Shown: positions 46,816-56,781 of the stretch, one piece after another
Layout: each line of letters starts with the position of its first letter
How positions within the stretch are numbered: the first letter of the stretch is position 1
Assembly (NCBI RefSeq): GCF_028735875.1
Contig: NZ_CP117834.1
Location: 62,001 to 126,000 of the forward strand
Direction of reading: 5' to 3'
Source of the DNA: Shouchella hunanensis
GTDB lineage: Bacteria > Bacillota > Bacilli > Bacillales > Bacillaceae_D
Length of the DNA: 64,000 nt
Notes under the pieces: model-generated
The model's database searches: none
The model's input: only the letters and a program-made list of their open reading frames with translations
What the model was told of the DNA's origin: nothing
Position numbers and translations under genes: made by a program

Positions 46816-46953
46816 TTAAGCACTACATTTTTTTGATTGAGGATACGGATGGTCATGTAGACGACGTTTCCGAAACTTGCCAAAACGCTTCCGCAATAAA
46901 TCTTCCCAAATCCGACGTTTCTTATTATTTTTTTGCTTCTTTTTCTTTTGCAC
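46816..46953 (-). CDS. 45-residue very basic protein downstream of yjbC
   Basis: GTG (46953-46951) to TAA gives 45 residues. The start is KKKKQKNNKKRRIWEDLL and about half of the residues are Lys or Arg, ending in SKKCSA. AAGGTGGT ribosome site seven bases ahead; the GTG lies 15 bases after the yjbC stop, so it reads as the second gene of that operon. Charge suggests nucleic acid or ribosome binding. No family recognised. Confidence 0.65.
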   Translation of the reverse strand: MQKKKKQKNNKKRRIWEDLLRKRFGKFRKRRLHDHPYPQSKKCSA

Positions 46954-46968
46954 ACAAACACCACCTTT

Positions 46969-47538
46969 TCAAGAAGGTTTCACAGGTTTGCTTTCTTCCT
47001 CATACGTTAATACTTTATTTACTGGCTCATAGGATTCTCCATATAAATGTTTATCTTTATACGTATGAATCGTTTCGTACGTGTGCTTCATTTGTTCATA
47101 AATTGTATTCTCATCATCGTTCTCTGGTGACCAAAAAAGAATCTCTAATTCATTGACTTCATTCGTCGCTAGAGAACGCCGACGATAGCCGATTGATTTA
47201 GCATGAGTAAAGCCTTCTCGCTTATAGAACCGCTGTCTTTTTTTTGTATCTGTGTCTTCGTAATCAACGGGCTCTACTTCTAGTATAATCGGCTTCTTCT
47301 TATTTTTCAATTGGTCCAACAATTTTTTCCCTAAACCTTCCCCTCTCGCATTGCTTGATACAAACAGATAATCAACAAATACAAACTCGTCTGTTTCCAC
47401 ATACATTAGTACATGTTGATCACTCTCGTCTTTGTGATAAATATCGCTTTTTTCCTTTAACAAAAGCTTCATATGCTCTTCCGATTTCATTTCCTCAATA
47501 GGGAAATACTCTGCAAGTTTATCATACCAAGTTTTCAT
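46969..47538 (-). CDS. yjbC: GNAT acetyltransferase family protein YjbC
   Basis: A 189-residue GNAT-fold protein. Acetyl-CoA loop is SSNARGEGLGKKLLDQL near residue 78-95, followed by strand PIILEVEPVD and YKREGFTHAKSIGYRRRSLAT. In B. subtilis yjbC lies directly upstream of spx in the same operon; here a basic small protein and a hairpin intervene. Substrate unknown. AGGAGG site. Confidence 0.88.
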   Translation of the reverse strand: MKTWYDKLAEYFPIEEMKSEEHMKLLLKEKSDIYHKDESDQHVLMYVETDEFVFVDYLFVSSNARGEGLGKKLLDQLKNKKKPIILEVEPVDYEDTDTKKRQRFYKREGFTHAKSIGYRRRSLATNEVNELEILFWSPENDDENTIYEQMKHTYETIHTYKDKHLYGESYEPVNKVLTYEEESKPVKPS

Positions 47539-47642
47539 TACACATTTCCTCCTTTTTATTTACTATACCGTCATTTCATCATTTACAAACCTACTCTCTA
47601 GTAGTATTTCCTGACGAGCCCATCTTATGAATAAGCGGTTCC

Positions 47643-47686
47643 TAAAAAAAAGTTGCTCAACTAGGTTTACACCCAGTTAAACAACC
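47643..47686 (-). terminator. Terminator after the DUF4015 glycosidase gene
   Basis: On the minus strand GTTGTTTAACT pairs with AGTTGAGCAAC (two G-U pairs) and runs into TTTTTTT. Confidence 0.7.
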
Positions 47687-47698
47687 TCTTTGTTTAGT

Positions 47699-48928
47699 TT
47701 AAGGATTCACGTAATTAACGCCTTCTGTATACGTGTTACTTGCATTCCAAAGTAAAAATTCATGAATATCATTGTCATGAAGTGCTTTAATTTGTGCTTC
47801 AACTTCATTTACACCATAGTTTATATAGTTCCCAGACCCTAAATAACTGGCTGTAAAATCTTGCAACCAAGGTCTTTGAACAGGTTTTTCATCACCTAAT
47901 TCAGCTAACACATCGTTTTCTAACTGAGAATACTCGTCCATAACTTCATATGGATACAAATCAGGCTTATCAATATCTCCAATGGAAAATGGTCCCCAGT
48001 GACTCGGGTACGGCATTGACGAAATAACGTCAACATTTCTAGAGATTTTCACGAAATCTTGTCCAACATTTTCTTCAAAGCCACGAGCTGCAGCACCGAA
48101 GATATCAACAGATACATCTACACCAAATGGCTGTAATTCTTCTCGTGCATAGCCAACAAAATCTGCAACTGCATCAATTCGGCTTTCAACGGTAGCCCCA
48201 TTACCGTCATCATAGTTTCCTAAACCATACTCTAAGCTGTCTGAACGACTTAAGAAACCTTCTGGGAAGCGAACATAATCAAACTGAATGTCTTTAAAGC
48301 CCATTTTCGCAGCTTCTTTTGCGACTTCTACATTGTAATCCCACACTTCTTCTAAGAATGGATTTACAAACGCATCATTATTTCGGTTTTTCCATAATTG
48401 ACCATTGCTTTCTCTAAAAGAAAGCTCAGGCCTTAAGTCAGCAAGTACCGAGTCTTTAAACACAACAATACGCGCAATAGGATAAATATCATTCTCTTCT
48501 AATACTGACATCATTGCCGCTGGATCATCAATATAGTTTTTGGCAATATCATAAAATGGTGAATCCTCTTCAGGCATGTACGTAATGTTTCCAGTATCAT
48601 CCTTAATATCGATGACCATTGAATTAATGTCTGTCTCATTTACAAAGTCAACAAGTGTATTTAACCTGGAGCCGCCTGCAGAGTGAGCTGTTAAAAAGAT
48701 CCCTCTTACACCGTCCTCAGGATAGTCAAATTGATAGCCAGATTGATAGACAAATCGAGCAGATGACGAAGGGATTTCAAATGCTTTGCTGTCGCTTGTT
48801 ACTTTTTGTGAATGCATCAATGCCATACCAGAATCTGCCTTTGCTTCTGATGTTGCCATTAATAACAACGCAGATCCTAGTGCCCCTGCACCGATGGTAT
48901 AACATGTTCGTTTTAAAAAGTTATTCAT
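47699..48928 (-). CDS. Secreted putative glycoside hydrolase, DUF4015 family
   Basis: A 409-residue exported protein. A signal peptide (FLKRTCYTIGAGALGSALLLMATSEAKA) leads into a TIM-barrel of the DUF4015 type: VRGIFLTAHSAG, MVIDIKDDTGNITYMPE, IARIVVFKDSVLA, GFKDIQFDYVRFPEG, VDISSMPYPSHWGP-like segment and LLWNASNTYTEGVNYV. These proteins resemble polysaccharide hydrolases; the substrate is unknown and an attachment or cell-wall polymer is plausible. AAGGAGTG site. Confidence 0.82.
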   Translation of the reverse strand: MNNFLKRTCYTIGAGALGSALLLMATSEAKADSGMALMHSQKVTSDSKAFEIPSSSARFVYQSGYQFDYPEDGVRGIFLTAHSAGGSRLNTLVDFVNETDINSMVIDIKDDTGNITYMPEEDSPFYDIAKNYIDDPAAMMSVLEENDIYPIARIVVFKDSVLADLRPELSFRESNGQLWKNRNNDAFVNPFLEEVWDYNVEVAKEAAKMGFKDIQFDYVRFPEGFLSRSDSLEYGLGNYDDGNGATVESRIDAVADFVGYAREELQPFGVDVSVDIFGAAARGFEENVGQDFVKISRNVDVISSMPYPSHWGPFSIGDIDKPDLYPYEVMDEYSQLENDVLAELGDEKPVQRPWLQDFTASYLGSGNYINYGVNEVEAQIKALHDNDIHEFLLWNASNTYTEGVNYVNP

Positions 48929-48952
48929 ACCTACACTCCTTATTTTTAATCG

Positions 48953-49180
48953 CTAATCTTCATCTTTAGCATCCCAATCTTCTTCTAACTCTAGCTGCTC
49001 TTTTAAAAGCTGTTTTCGTTTTTGTTCTAGCCGATCTTTATGCTGAACAAATTGTTCTTTGTTAAAAAGCCATCGATTCCCGTCGTAAACACCTTTAATG
49101 TTTCCTAAAAGAAGCTGTTCTTTTATGTACGATTCAGTAAGTCCTAAATATGTGGATAACTGCTCTAACGTAATATACAA
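48953..49180 (-). CDS. Small excisionase-type helix-turn-helix protein
   Basis: A 75-residue protein. Residues 1-45 form an excisionase/MerR-like winged HTH (ITLEQLSTYLGLTESYIKEQL and GNRWLFNKEQF), followed by a charged helical tail ending in acidic residues. TTG start eight bases after AGGAGG. 24 bases ahead of the glycosidase gene on the same strand, so it may regulate it. No integrase is nearby. Confidence 0.72.
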   Translation of the reverse strand: MYITLEQLSTYLGLTESYIKEQLLLGNIKGVYDGNRWLFNKEQFVQHKDRLEQKRKQLLKEQLELEEDWDAKDED

Positions 49181-49389
49181 ATTACGAGCCTCCTCGACAT
49201 AAAGTATAACGTCCTTGGTTCATTTATGCCATCAAAAAGGCAGAAAAAAATCTAATTTTTTTCAAGAACCTTCCTTTTTTCCCAACACGCTTTTTTCAAC
49301 TAATTGGAAATTGGTAAACCTTCTTGCAATTTTTCTCGATTTGAATAAATTCTTTTTATTCGTCGCAGCCACTTGCCCTTTTGCCCAAA

Positions 49390-49440
49390 AGAAAAAAGCG
49401 CATTTGACATGGCACATACGTCAATGGCGCTTCGTTTTTT
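49390..49440 (-). terminator. Terminator after the HlyIII gene
   Basis: AAGCGCATTTGAC (49396-49408) pairs with GTCAATGGCGCTT (49420-49432); T- and A-tracts on both sides. Confidence 0.8.
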
Positions 49441-49449
49441 ATTACTTCA

Positions 49450-50100
49450 TTACAAACCTACTGGTAACACATGATGGAGGATTAAAAAGAAATGGAAAAC
49501 CGAGCCGGCTATAACAAACAAATGCCATACCGCATGATGATAGGGAAATCCTCTCCACATATAAAAAATCGTACCAACTGAGTAAAAGATACCACCAATG
49601 AGTAAATACCAAATACCCGTAGTTGAAAGTGAATGAAAAATCGGCCCTATTGCAAGCAATGCAAGCCATCCCATTAATAAGTAAATCATTGTTGATATGA
49701 ACAAGAATTTTTTCACGAAAAAGATCTTAAAGATCACGCCACCAAGGGCAAATCCCCAAGCAATTCCAAATAAGGTCCATCCTAAGCCGCCACCTACTAG
49801 AATAAGTGCAATAGGCGTATACGTCCCTGCAATAAACACGTAAATGGCTGCATGATCCATTATTTCAAACACATCTTTTGCTTTACCAGGTGGAAAGCTA
49901 TGAACCATTGTTGAGGAAATATATAGGAGCAACATACTTGCCCCATAAATGGTAAATGTCACAACATGCCAAGCAGTACCATACAAGCTCGAATAGACAA
50001 TGAGCAACGTTAGGGCAGCGATACTCAGCAGTGTACCAACACCATGTGTAATGGCATTTGCAATTTCTTCTCGTTTTGTAAAAATATGCGTCTCCGCCAA
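49450..50100 (-). CDS. Hemolysin III family (PAQR-like) membrane protein YplQ
   Basis: A 216-residue seven-helix membrane protein of the HlyIII/PAQR superfamily. Start motif KREEIANAITHGVG, the MVHSFPPGKAKDVFEIMDHAAIYVFIAGTYTP block and C-terminal HHAVWHLFVIAGSVFHFF with conserved His and Asp that bind zinc in PAQR proteins. B. subtilis YplQ is the closest named relative. TTG start after AAAGGAG, spacing eight. Confidence 0.9.
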   Translation of the reverse strand: MAETHIFTKREEIANAITHGVGTLLSIAALTLLIVYSSLYGTAWHVVTFTIYGASMLLLYISSTMVHSFPPGKAKDVFEIMDHAAIYVFIAGTYTPIALILVGGGLGWTLFGIAWGFALGGVIFKIFFVKKFLFISTMIYLLMGWLALLAIGPIFHSLSTTGIWYLLIGGIFYSVGTIFYMWRGFPYHHAVWHLFVIAGSVFHFFLILHHVLPVGL

Positions 50101-50181
50101 CTAAACCTCTCCTTTACAAACGCTTTAAACCATTATAGCATAGGTAATTAAAACTGCATATTGCTTGGAAGGAGTGAAAAG

Positions 50182-50697
50182 ATGAGAGATGTTACATTAA
50201 CTCAAGTCTTTGACCATCATATTACACAAAAATACATTAATCGTTCAGGTATGGCTCATGCAATTCGTGTGGCTTATCACGCGTACGCCTTAGCCATTAA
50301 TCATAAAGTTGACGTTGATTTAGCTACTAAGGCGGCATTCTTGCATGATATCGGTCATTACACATGGTATAAAAATGGAAAATGGGACTATTCACTTTAT
50401 AAAGCGTATGACATTCATCCCATAAAAGGTGCTGAACGTGCCCATAAACTATTAATTCGACTTGGTGAACATCCAAAAAAAGCAAAAGAAATTGCCATTG
50501 CTATTCTTCTTCACACCGATTCACATTTACCTCCAAGTCAGTTATCTTTAACACCGCTTCAACAAATTGTTGCTCAAGCGGATACGCTCGATGAAGAACC
50601 AGGAGGCGATCACCATTATCGTTCAATTACAATGGAACGCGCCCGTAGCCTTCTTCAAGACCTTGATGTACAAATTGATGCGCTTTTGAATGAGTAA
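50182..50697 (+). CDS. HD-domain phosphohydrolase-like protein
   Basis: A 171-residue HD-superfamily protein. Metal residues: His in GMAHAIRVAYHAY, HD pair in AFLHDIGHY, further His in HPIKGAERAHK and HTDSH. These hydrolase domains act on nucleotides or RNA; substrate unknown. ATG 50182 follows AAGGAGTG. It converges on the TlpA-like gene with three bases between stops. Confidence 0.82.
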   Translation: MRDVTLTQVFDHHITQKYINRSGMAHAIRVAYHAYALAINHKVDVDLATKAAFLHDIGHYTWYKNGKWDYSLYKAYDIHPIKGAERAHKLLIRLGEHPKKAKEIAIAILLHTDSHLPPSQLSLTPLQQIVAQADTLDEEPGGDHHYRSITMERARSLLQDLDVQIDALLNE

Positions 50698-50700
50698 GCT

Positions 50701-51210
50701 TTACGATTGTTCGCTAATGGATAAAAACTCTTCTTTATTAATAGGACCGTTTATCCGTTGAATAATCGTTCCATCGGCATTAATCACAATCGTTGTGGGT
50801 ATGCCAAAAATTTGAAACCCCTTTTGCAAAGATCCGTCATTATCTAAGAGTGGATCAAATGTTGCCTCATATTGTTGTAAAAATGGGGTTAACGCTTTTA
50901 CGCTATTTTCTGAGCTAGTTAAATTTATGGGGATAAATTGACTCTTTGGTTGCTGGTTTAATTGTTCACTTAAGCTAACAATAGCAGGCATTTCTTCTTG
51001 ACAGGGATAGCACCAAGTCGCAAAAAAATGAATTACCGTTTTATCATATGCACCAATCTCATAATGGATTGTTTTTCCATTTAGTGTTGAGCCACTAAAG
51101 GGTGCCAATACTTGGTTCATGTGAGGCCCTTCTTCCCGAGCTTCAGCTGTAGATGTCACGAGTAGGAGCCCTATTAGCCAAAGTACGCCGAGCCATTTTC
51201 CTTGCTTCAT
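50701..51210 (-). CDS. Exported TlpA/ResA-like thiol-disulfide protein
   Basis: A 169-residue thioredoxin-fold protein. Signal peptide or anchor at residues 5-23 (WLGVLWLIGLLLVTSTAEA), active site WCYPC in FFATWCYPCQEEMP, cis-Pro loop GIPTTIVI. Acts outside the membrane, as ResA/StoA-type reductants for cytochrome c or spore proteins do; the partner is not clear here. GAGGGA site. Confidence 0.85.
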   Translation of the reverse strand: MKQGKWLGVLWLIGLLLVTSTAEAREEGPHMNQVLAPFSGSTLNGKTIHYEIGAYDKTVIHFFATWCYPCQEEMPAIVSLSEQLNQQPKSQFIPINLTSSENSVKALTPFLQQYEATFDPLLDNDGSLQKGFQIFGIPTTIVINADGTIIQRINGPINKEEFLSISEQS

Positions 51211-51240
51211 TTTATCCCTCTTTCCTTAAGGAGCTTTTTT

Positions 51241-51402
51241 ATGACCCTATTACATGTGTATCAGTTCGTCGCTGTTCTTGCTTTCTTACTATTTGTTTTC
51301 TTTTTTCAAGATATACCTTTTTCTTTACTTTGGTTTTCGCTTTTACTTGCATTAAACATCGGTCTTTTTATTTTGCGAAAGAAAAAGAGTCAGCATCGTT
51401 AA
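51241..51402 (+). CDS. 53-residue small membrane protein
   Basis: ATG at 51241 with TAAGGAG eight bases ahead. Two membrane helices (residues 5-22 and 27-45) and a basic tail RKKKSQHR. Divergent from the TlpA-like gene with a 30-base gap. No family recognised. The longer frame from 51202 overlaps the other gene's start and is rejected. Confidence 0.6.
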   Translation: MTLLHVYQFVAVLAFLLFVFFFQDIPFSLLWFSLLLALNIGLFILRKKKSQHR

Positions 51403-51475
51403 TGGACATCCTTCACAAACCTGAGATAAACAGAATAGGTCCATTTGCAATTATAGATAAACTGAATTAGGATAA

Positions 51476-52495
<1,020 letters not shown>

Positions 52496-52501
52496 GTCAT
52501 T

Positions 52502-52533
52502 GCCCCCTCATGAATCATGTGGGGGGTTTTTTA
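52502..52533 (+). terminator. Terminator after trpS
   Basis: CCCCCTCAT / ATGTGGGGG stem (one T-T mismatch), loop GAATC, followed by six T's. Confidence 0.8.
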
Positions 52534-52542
52534 TAGTTGGAA

Positions 52543-52576
52543 CACAAATAAAACGCCTTCTCTAATTGAAAGCGTT
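52543..52576 (-). terminator. Terminator after the marR gene
   Basis: On the minus strand AACGCTTTC / GAAGGCGTT with an AATTAGA loop, then TTTTATTT. Confidence 0.6.
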
Positions 52577-52590
52577 CTGTGTCGATCGAT

Positions 52591-53067
52591 CTATTTATCA
52601 AGCGATTGCTTGTGTTCGCTAATTTTCACTGAGCTATATTGGCGCAATCTGTCCCTAATTTTATTCATTAATTGATAAAACTGAGCCACTTCTTGTGCCT
52701 CAAAATCTGAAAACAAAGCGGTAAAGTAAGTATGTACCTCTTCTTGGTACGCCTTCATTTTCGCTTTTCCCTCTTCTGAGAAATGAACATATTTTAAGCG
52801 ACTATCTTTGTCACTCTCTTTAAATTGAATTAACTTTTTTTGTTGTAATTTTTTCAATCGATTGGATACTGCGCTTTTATGTGTCCGTTGGTATTCTGCA
52901 ATCTCTTTTGATGTTAATGGTCCTGTTAAATCAATTATAATTAGTACAGCAAGCTGTTCAGGAGAAAGCTCCCTAAATTCATGCGAAAGTTCTTCTTCAA
53001 TTATTTGATGGCCATAAAAAAATACATCTTTAAAGACATCCATAGCTTCTAAAAGCGTATTTTTCAA
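52591..53067 (-). CDS. MarR family transcriptional regulator
   Basis: A 158-residue MarR-type winged-helix dimeric regulator. DNA-binding helices LTSKEIAEYQRTHKSAVSNRLKKL and wing IQFKESDKDSRLKYVHFSEEGK. It has no cysteine, so it is not of the OhrR/YodB redox type. TTG start after AAAGGATG. Target not evident; a 39-residue membrane protein gene lies upstream on the same strand with its own terminator. Confidence 0.85.
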   Translation of the reverse strand: MKNTLLEAMDVFKDVFFYGHQIIEEELSHEFRELSPEQLAVLIIIDLTGPLTSKEIAEYQRTHKSAVSNRLKKLQQKKLIQFKESDKDSRLKYVHFSEEGKAKMKAYQEEVHTYFTALFSDFEAQEVAQFYQLMNKIRDRLRQYSSVKISEHKQSLDK

Positions 53068-53106
53068 GTCACCACATCCTTTTATCTATCCATTTTTAAC
53101 ATGATG

Positions 53107-53133
53107 AAAAAAAGGCTTCCGACTATGGAACCC
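53107..53133 (-). terminator. Terminator after the 39-residue membrane protein gene
   Basis: GGCTTCC / GGAACCC-type stem (one G-U), 6-base loop, and seven T's on the minus strand. Confidence 0.75.
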
Positions 53134-53144
53134 TTCTTTTTTGT

Positions 53145-53264
53145 TTAATAGCCGTTTTGCTTTTTCAATACTTTTCCAACGAAAAATGACAATCCGAGTG
53201 TACCGACTAATAAAACAACTGAAAAGATTTGCATGACTAAATAGGCCATATCGTTTGTATCCAA
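53145..53264 (-). CDS. 39-residue single-helix membrane protein
   Basis: TTG (53264-53262) to TAA gives 39 residues: DTNDMAYLV, then one hydrophobic helix (about 10-31) and a basic end KVLKKQNGY. AAGGAGGGG ribosome site with seven-base spacing and a terminator right after the stop make this a good small gene. Function unknown. Confidence 0.7.
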   Translation of the reverse strand: MDTNDMAYLVMQIFSVVLLVGTLGLSFFVGKVLKKQNGY

Positions 53265-53342
53265 CCGACTTCCCCTCCTTCTTACTTATTATTATTATAA
53301 GAGAAAGCCGATTTGATGTAAATAAAACGCTTTAGAAAAGAT

Positions 53343-54089
53343 TTACTTTACTCGTTCAGGGTGCTCAAGCTCCCACAGTTTTTCAAAAAACGTATGGCCC
53401 TTAACCATCCCCTTGCACAACTGATAGTGTTCAGTAGACCAACCTGCGCCTACACCATCTAATAAGTAGGCCCAAACATCTTCCCGTGCCTTATTTTTCA
53501 ATTGTTCATAGGCATTTGGATCCCATTCCGTACACCAATAAATCAGCTCAGCATCAGAAGCAGTAGTATAGAGTTGATCCAATACCATAAACAATAATTG
53601 TTTTAATTGACGCTCACTTCTTGTTAAGCCTTGTAAATCATTTGGGCTCAATGACAATAAGTGATAGTCTTTGTCAGGCAAAGGAGCCAATAATTCAAAA
53701 TATTGAACTTCTTGATCGTTCAGTGCATCGTAGACGAGCTGTTCCTGCCTTGGCGTTAACCGGCTCTTTCGTATCGGTGTTTTATATCCCATCGTATCAA
53801 CCGCTAAAATTCTTGTGCCATCTGTTATGATAAAACAGTAGTCTAACTGAATACGAGACATGTTCTTTCTTAAATAGCTCTTTTGGTGCACAGCATCTAA
53901 CAGGTTCTGTGGTAAATCCAGCAACTGATTTTCAATATAGGAAAAAAGATCGCTGCTTCCACGGATTAGTTTTACTTGATCCAACACTTCAACACGATCT
54001 ACACTTCGCCACTCATGGAACTCGCACACATTATAGCCGTTTTCTTCACCTTCAAACCAGTTAACCCAAACATCACGCATCATCACCAT
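53343..54089 (-). CDS. yjbA: UPF0736 (DUF3603) family protein YjbA
   Basis: A 248-residue soluble protein without known motifs. The start [24 protein letters not shown] is typical of YjbA. GAGGAGG site. In B. subtilis yjbA lies between the app operon and trpS; here it is on the same side of trpS but the transporter genes are missing. Function unknown. Confidence 0.85.
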   Translation of the reverse strand: MVMMRDVWVNWFEGEENGYNVCEFHEWRSVDRVEVLDQVKLIRGSSDLFSYIENQLLDLPQNLLDAVHQKSYLRKNMSRIQLDYCFIITDGTRILAVDTMGYKTPIRKSRLTPRQEQLVYDALNDQEVQYFELLAPLPDKDYHLLSLSPNDLQGLTRSERQLKQLLFMVLDQLYTTASDAELIYWCTEWDPNAYEQLKNKAREDVWAYLLDGVGAGWSTEHYQLCKGMVKGHTFFEKLWELEHPERVK

Positions 54090-54130
54090 ACTTTTTCCTC
54101 CTCGCTAGTTTGTTCTTGATCACAGTATGG

Positions 54131-54970
54131 TCATGGCTTATCGTTCTTAAACCCATTTTCTATAGATCCATAGCGATAGATTTTTTCTGCAGGTGTTGTA
54201 AGAAGCCCAATCGTTTCTTCTTTTAAATGAGAGGCAGCCTGTTGACATAATTGATAGCCAAAGTAGTAGCCAAGCATAGGGGGTATGTGCTTTTTGGCAT
54301 TTCCATATAAATGATCCTTATACCTTCTCCTGCCCTTTAATTGGAGCTTTTTATGAATAAAGATGACCGCCCATTTATCGTTCCATGTCTTGTCATATAA
54401 AGAAGTCCACGGTGCTAAATACGCTTCTCCTAACCATTCCTTCACAGCTAGCTCTGCCAATCCCTCCATTACCATCGATTCCAATAACGTAATGGTTTCT
54501 TCATTCTCTTTTGTATGAGACAACCTGCAAACATGGTGATATTCATGAATTAAAAGGGCAAAAAGATCGTTTGCTTCAATGGTTTCCGGAACAATTAAAA
54601 CAATGCCATTTTGAAAACTGAGACCCATCATACCTTTCACATCGGTCTGTCTTTTCTTTAATTGCTCGTTGGCAAGTAAAAGATATACAGGTACATTTGG
54701 CCCATTCCAGGCCTCTTTTAGCTGTAAAAACTTTTCTTGCAAAACGGACCAATAGTTTTTAGTAATAAACAGAGAAAGTGCATCTGTATCTTTTATTGTA
54801 AATAAACCTACTTTCTCCAAATACATGGCCAGCTCCGTATCCGTTCCAAACTGAAAAAGCGGCTGCAACGGTTGAGCAAATAAACGTTGATACGTTAATT
54901 CACTGTCCTTCTGAGCACGAACATGCTTTAAAAACATTTCACCCCATTTATTTGTGCGAATAACAGCCAT
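54131..54970 (-). CDS. yjaZ: DUF2268 putative zinc protease YjaZ
   Basis: A 279-residue protein with the HExxH zinc motif HEYHHVCRLSH near residue 165-175, and a downstream Glu in ESMVMEGLAELAVKEW as third ligand, the usual gluzincin layout. ATG 54970 follows AAGGAGG; 22 upstream residues of open frame discarded. Position near yjbA and fabF matches B. subtilis YjaZ. Substrate unknown. Confidence 0.82.
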   Translation of the reverse strand: MAVIRTNKWGEMFLKHVRAQKDSELTYQRLFAQPLQPLFQFGTDTELAMYLEKVGLFTIKDTDALSLFITKNYWSVLQEKFLQLKEAWNGPNVPVYLLLANEQLKKRQTDVKGMMGLSFQNGIVLIVPETIEANDLFALLIHEYHHVCRLSHTKENEETITLLESMVMEGLAELAVKEWLGEAYLAPWTSLYDKTWNDKWAVIFIHKKLQLKGRRRYKDHLYGNAKKHIPPMLGYYFGYQLCQQAASHLKEETIGLLTTPAEKIYRYGSIENGFKNDKP

Positions 54971-55133
54971 CTTCTCCTCCTTATGCTTTCTTACGTCTCC
55001 AATGGACAAACTTCTGTATAAAACATACGCTTTCATTTACACTATGCAAGAAAGACTCCGATCTTGATTATCCGATCTGACCATGCTACGCTTCTGATAC
55101 ACATGTTAAGAATTGGCCGTAAAGGAGATCCAT

Positions 55134-56084
55134 ATGACAACGGATGAGCTGACAAAAACACTAGATGCTTTTACACGGCTAACTCGAAAAGAGTGGGCCA
55201 CATTGAATAAAGGATTGCGTTCAAATTTAACGGAACAAGAGCGAAAAGAGATAGAAGGAATTTATGAGACGATTTCCGCTTCTGAAGTAAACGATGTGTA
55301 TATGCCATTATCTGAATTACTTTACAAACGAATGTATCATAATGTAAAACTACATCAAGATATGAATGAATTTTTACAAAGGAGCCGAAAACGGGTTCCC
55401 TTTATTATCGGCATCGCTGGAAGCGTCTCTGTTGGAAAGAGCACCACGGCTCGTTTAATTCAAGCACTTGCAAAAAGGTGGCCGAATCAACCAACTGTCT
55501 CGCTTGTGACAACCGATGGCTTTTTATATCCAAATGAGGTTCTAGAAGAAAGAGGTTTAATGAAACGAAAAGGGTTTCCGGAAAGTTATGATATTCGTCG
55601 ACTGATCTCATTCCTAACTGAACTTAAATCTGGGGTAAATGAAGTTGAAGCGCCTGTCTATTCCCACCTAACATATAATATTGAAGCAGCTCAAACACAG
55701 AAAATCGTTCAACCTGATGTTGTCATTGTTGAAGGGATTAACGTTTTGCAAGTAAACCGCAAAGGAAAACGGATGCCGCCTCTATTCGTATCTGACTTTT
55801 TTGATTACAGTATTTATGTTGATGCTGATGAGGAAGACATTATTTCCTGGTATGTGGAACGATTTCACTTACTAAGAAATACTGCCTTTCAAGATCCAAG
55901 CTCTTACTTTCATCGCTACAAAAACTTAAATGATGCAGAGGCAACGGAAATGGCTAAATCGATTTGGCACTCAATTAACGGTGTAAATCTTGAGAAGAAT
56001 ATTAAGCCGACACGATTGCGCGCAGACTTAATCTTAACAAAAGGAAAGCAACATCAGGTTGAACACATTCAACTTCGAAAATAA
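55134..56084 (+). CDS. coaA: Type I pantothenate kinase
   Basis: A 316-residue P-loop kinase for the first step of coenzyme A synthesis. Walker [17 protein letters not shown] (about residue 95), conserved [37 protein letters not shown] and [16 protein letters not shown] 55134 sits after AAAGGAG; the longer frame is rejected. B. subtilis places coaA elsewhere, so this is a local difference. Confidence 0.95.
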   Translation: MTTDELTKTLDAFTRLTRKEWATLNKGLRSNLTEQERKEIEGIYETISASEVNDVYMPLSELLYKRMYHNVKLHQDMNEFLQRSRKRVPFIIGIAGSVSVGKSTTARLIQALAKRWPNQPTVSLVTTDGFLYPNEVLEERGLMKRKGFPESYDIRRLISFLTELKSGVNEVEAPVYSHLTYNIEAAQTQKIVQPDVVIVEGINVLQVNRKGKRMPPLFVSDFFDYSIYVDADEEDIISWYVERFHLLRNTAFQDPSSYFHRYKNLNDAEATEMAKSIWHSINGVNLEKNIKPTRLRADLILTKGKQHQVEHIQLRK

Positions 56085-56085
56085 A

Positions 56086-56123
56086 AAACACCTTGTTCCG
56101 TTAAAACGGAATAAGGTGTTTTT
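56086..56123. terminator. Bidirectional terminator between coaA and the CAP gene
   Basis: AAACACCTTGTTCCGTT / AACGGAATAAGGTGTTT long stem (one G-T pair), with A- and T-tracts at either side. Confidence 0.85.
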
Positions 56124-56127
56124 GTCA

Positions 56128-56781
56128 TTACCCTTTAAACAATTGAACGAACATTTTTCCATAAGGACCGCCATCAACAATGCCGATTCCTACTTCTGAA
56201 TAGTTACTACTTAAAATATTTTCTCTATGACCTTGAGAGTTCATTAAAGCAGTATGAGCTTGCTCAACCGTTTGATTTCCTGCCAAATTTTCACCAGCTG
56301 TCTGGTATGTAATACCAAAGTGGTCCATCATTTGAAAAGGAGAACCATAAGTAGGAGATTCATGAGCAAAATAGTTGTTGTCAATCATATCTTGAGCTTT
56401 CACACGAGCTACTTCTGTTAACTCTTGATCAATTTCAAGCGGAGCTAAGCCGCTTTCAGCGCGTGCTGAGTTAACAAGATCAACCATTTGCTGCTCTTCT
56501 TCGCTAACGTCGCTTGCTTCAGCAACCTCTTCACTAGCATCTGACTCTTCTTCTACTACTTCAGTTTCTGACTCTGGTGCCTCTTCTTCTACCTCAGGCT
56601 GTTGCCAATCGCCAGTAGACCAATTTATATCACCATATGATGGAGCTGAGGAAAAACAATCGCCACTCCATTGTATTGGTGCAGTGTTATATTGATGACC
56701 TGTTGACGCCTCTGCACGATCAACGTGGTTCAATCCTAGAGCTAGTGTTGCTACGAATGTTGCAATCGCAAGTTTCTTCAT
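56128..56781 (-). CDS. Secreted CAP-domain protein
   Basis: A 217-residue exported protein. Signal peptide (KKLAIATFVATLALGLNHVDRAEA), a 45-residue acidic Glu/Ser/Val linker (residues 60-95), and a C-terminal CAP/SCP domain of YkwD type: MVDLVNSARAESGLAPLEID, YFAHESPTYGSPFQMM, AGENLAGNQT, NSQGHRENILSSNYSEVGIG. CAP proteins are cell-wall or extracellular factors of unclear activity. AGGAGG site. Confidence 0.88.
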   Translation of the reverse strand: MKKLAIATFVATLALGLNHVDRAEASTGHQYNTAPIQWSGDCFSSAPSYGDINWSTGDWQQPEVEEEAPESETEVVEEESDASEEVAEASDVSEEEQQMVDLVNSARAESGLAPLEIDQELTEVARVKAQDMIDNNYFAHESPTYGSPFQMMDHFGITYQTAGENLAGNQTVEQAHTALMNSQGHRENILSSNYSEVGIGIVDGGPYGKMFVQLFKG

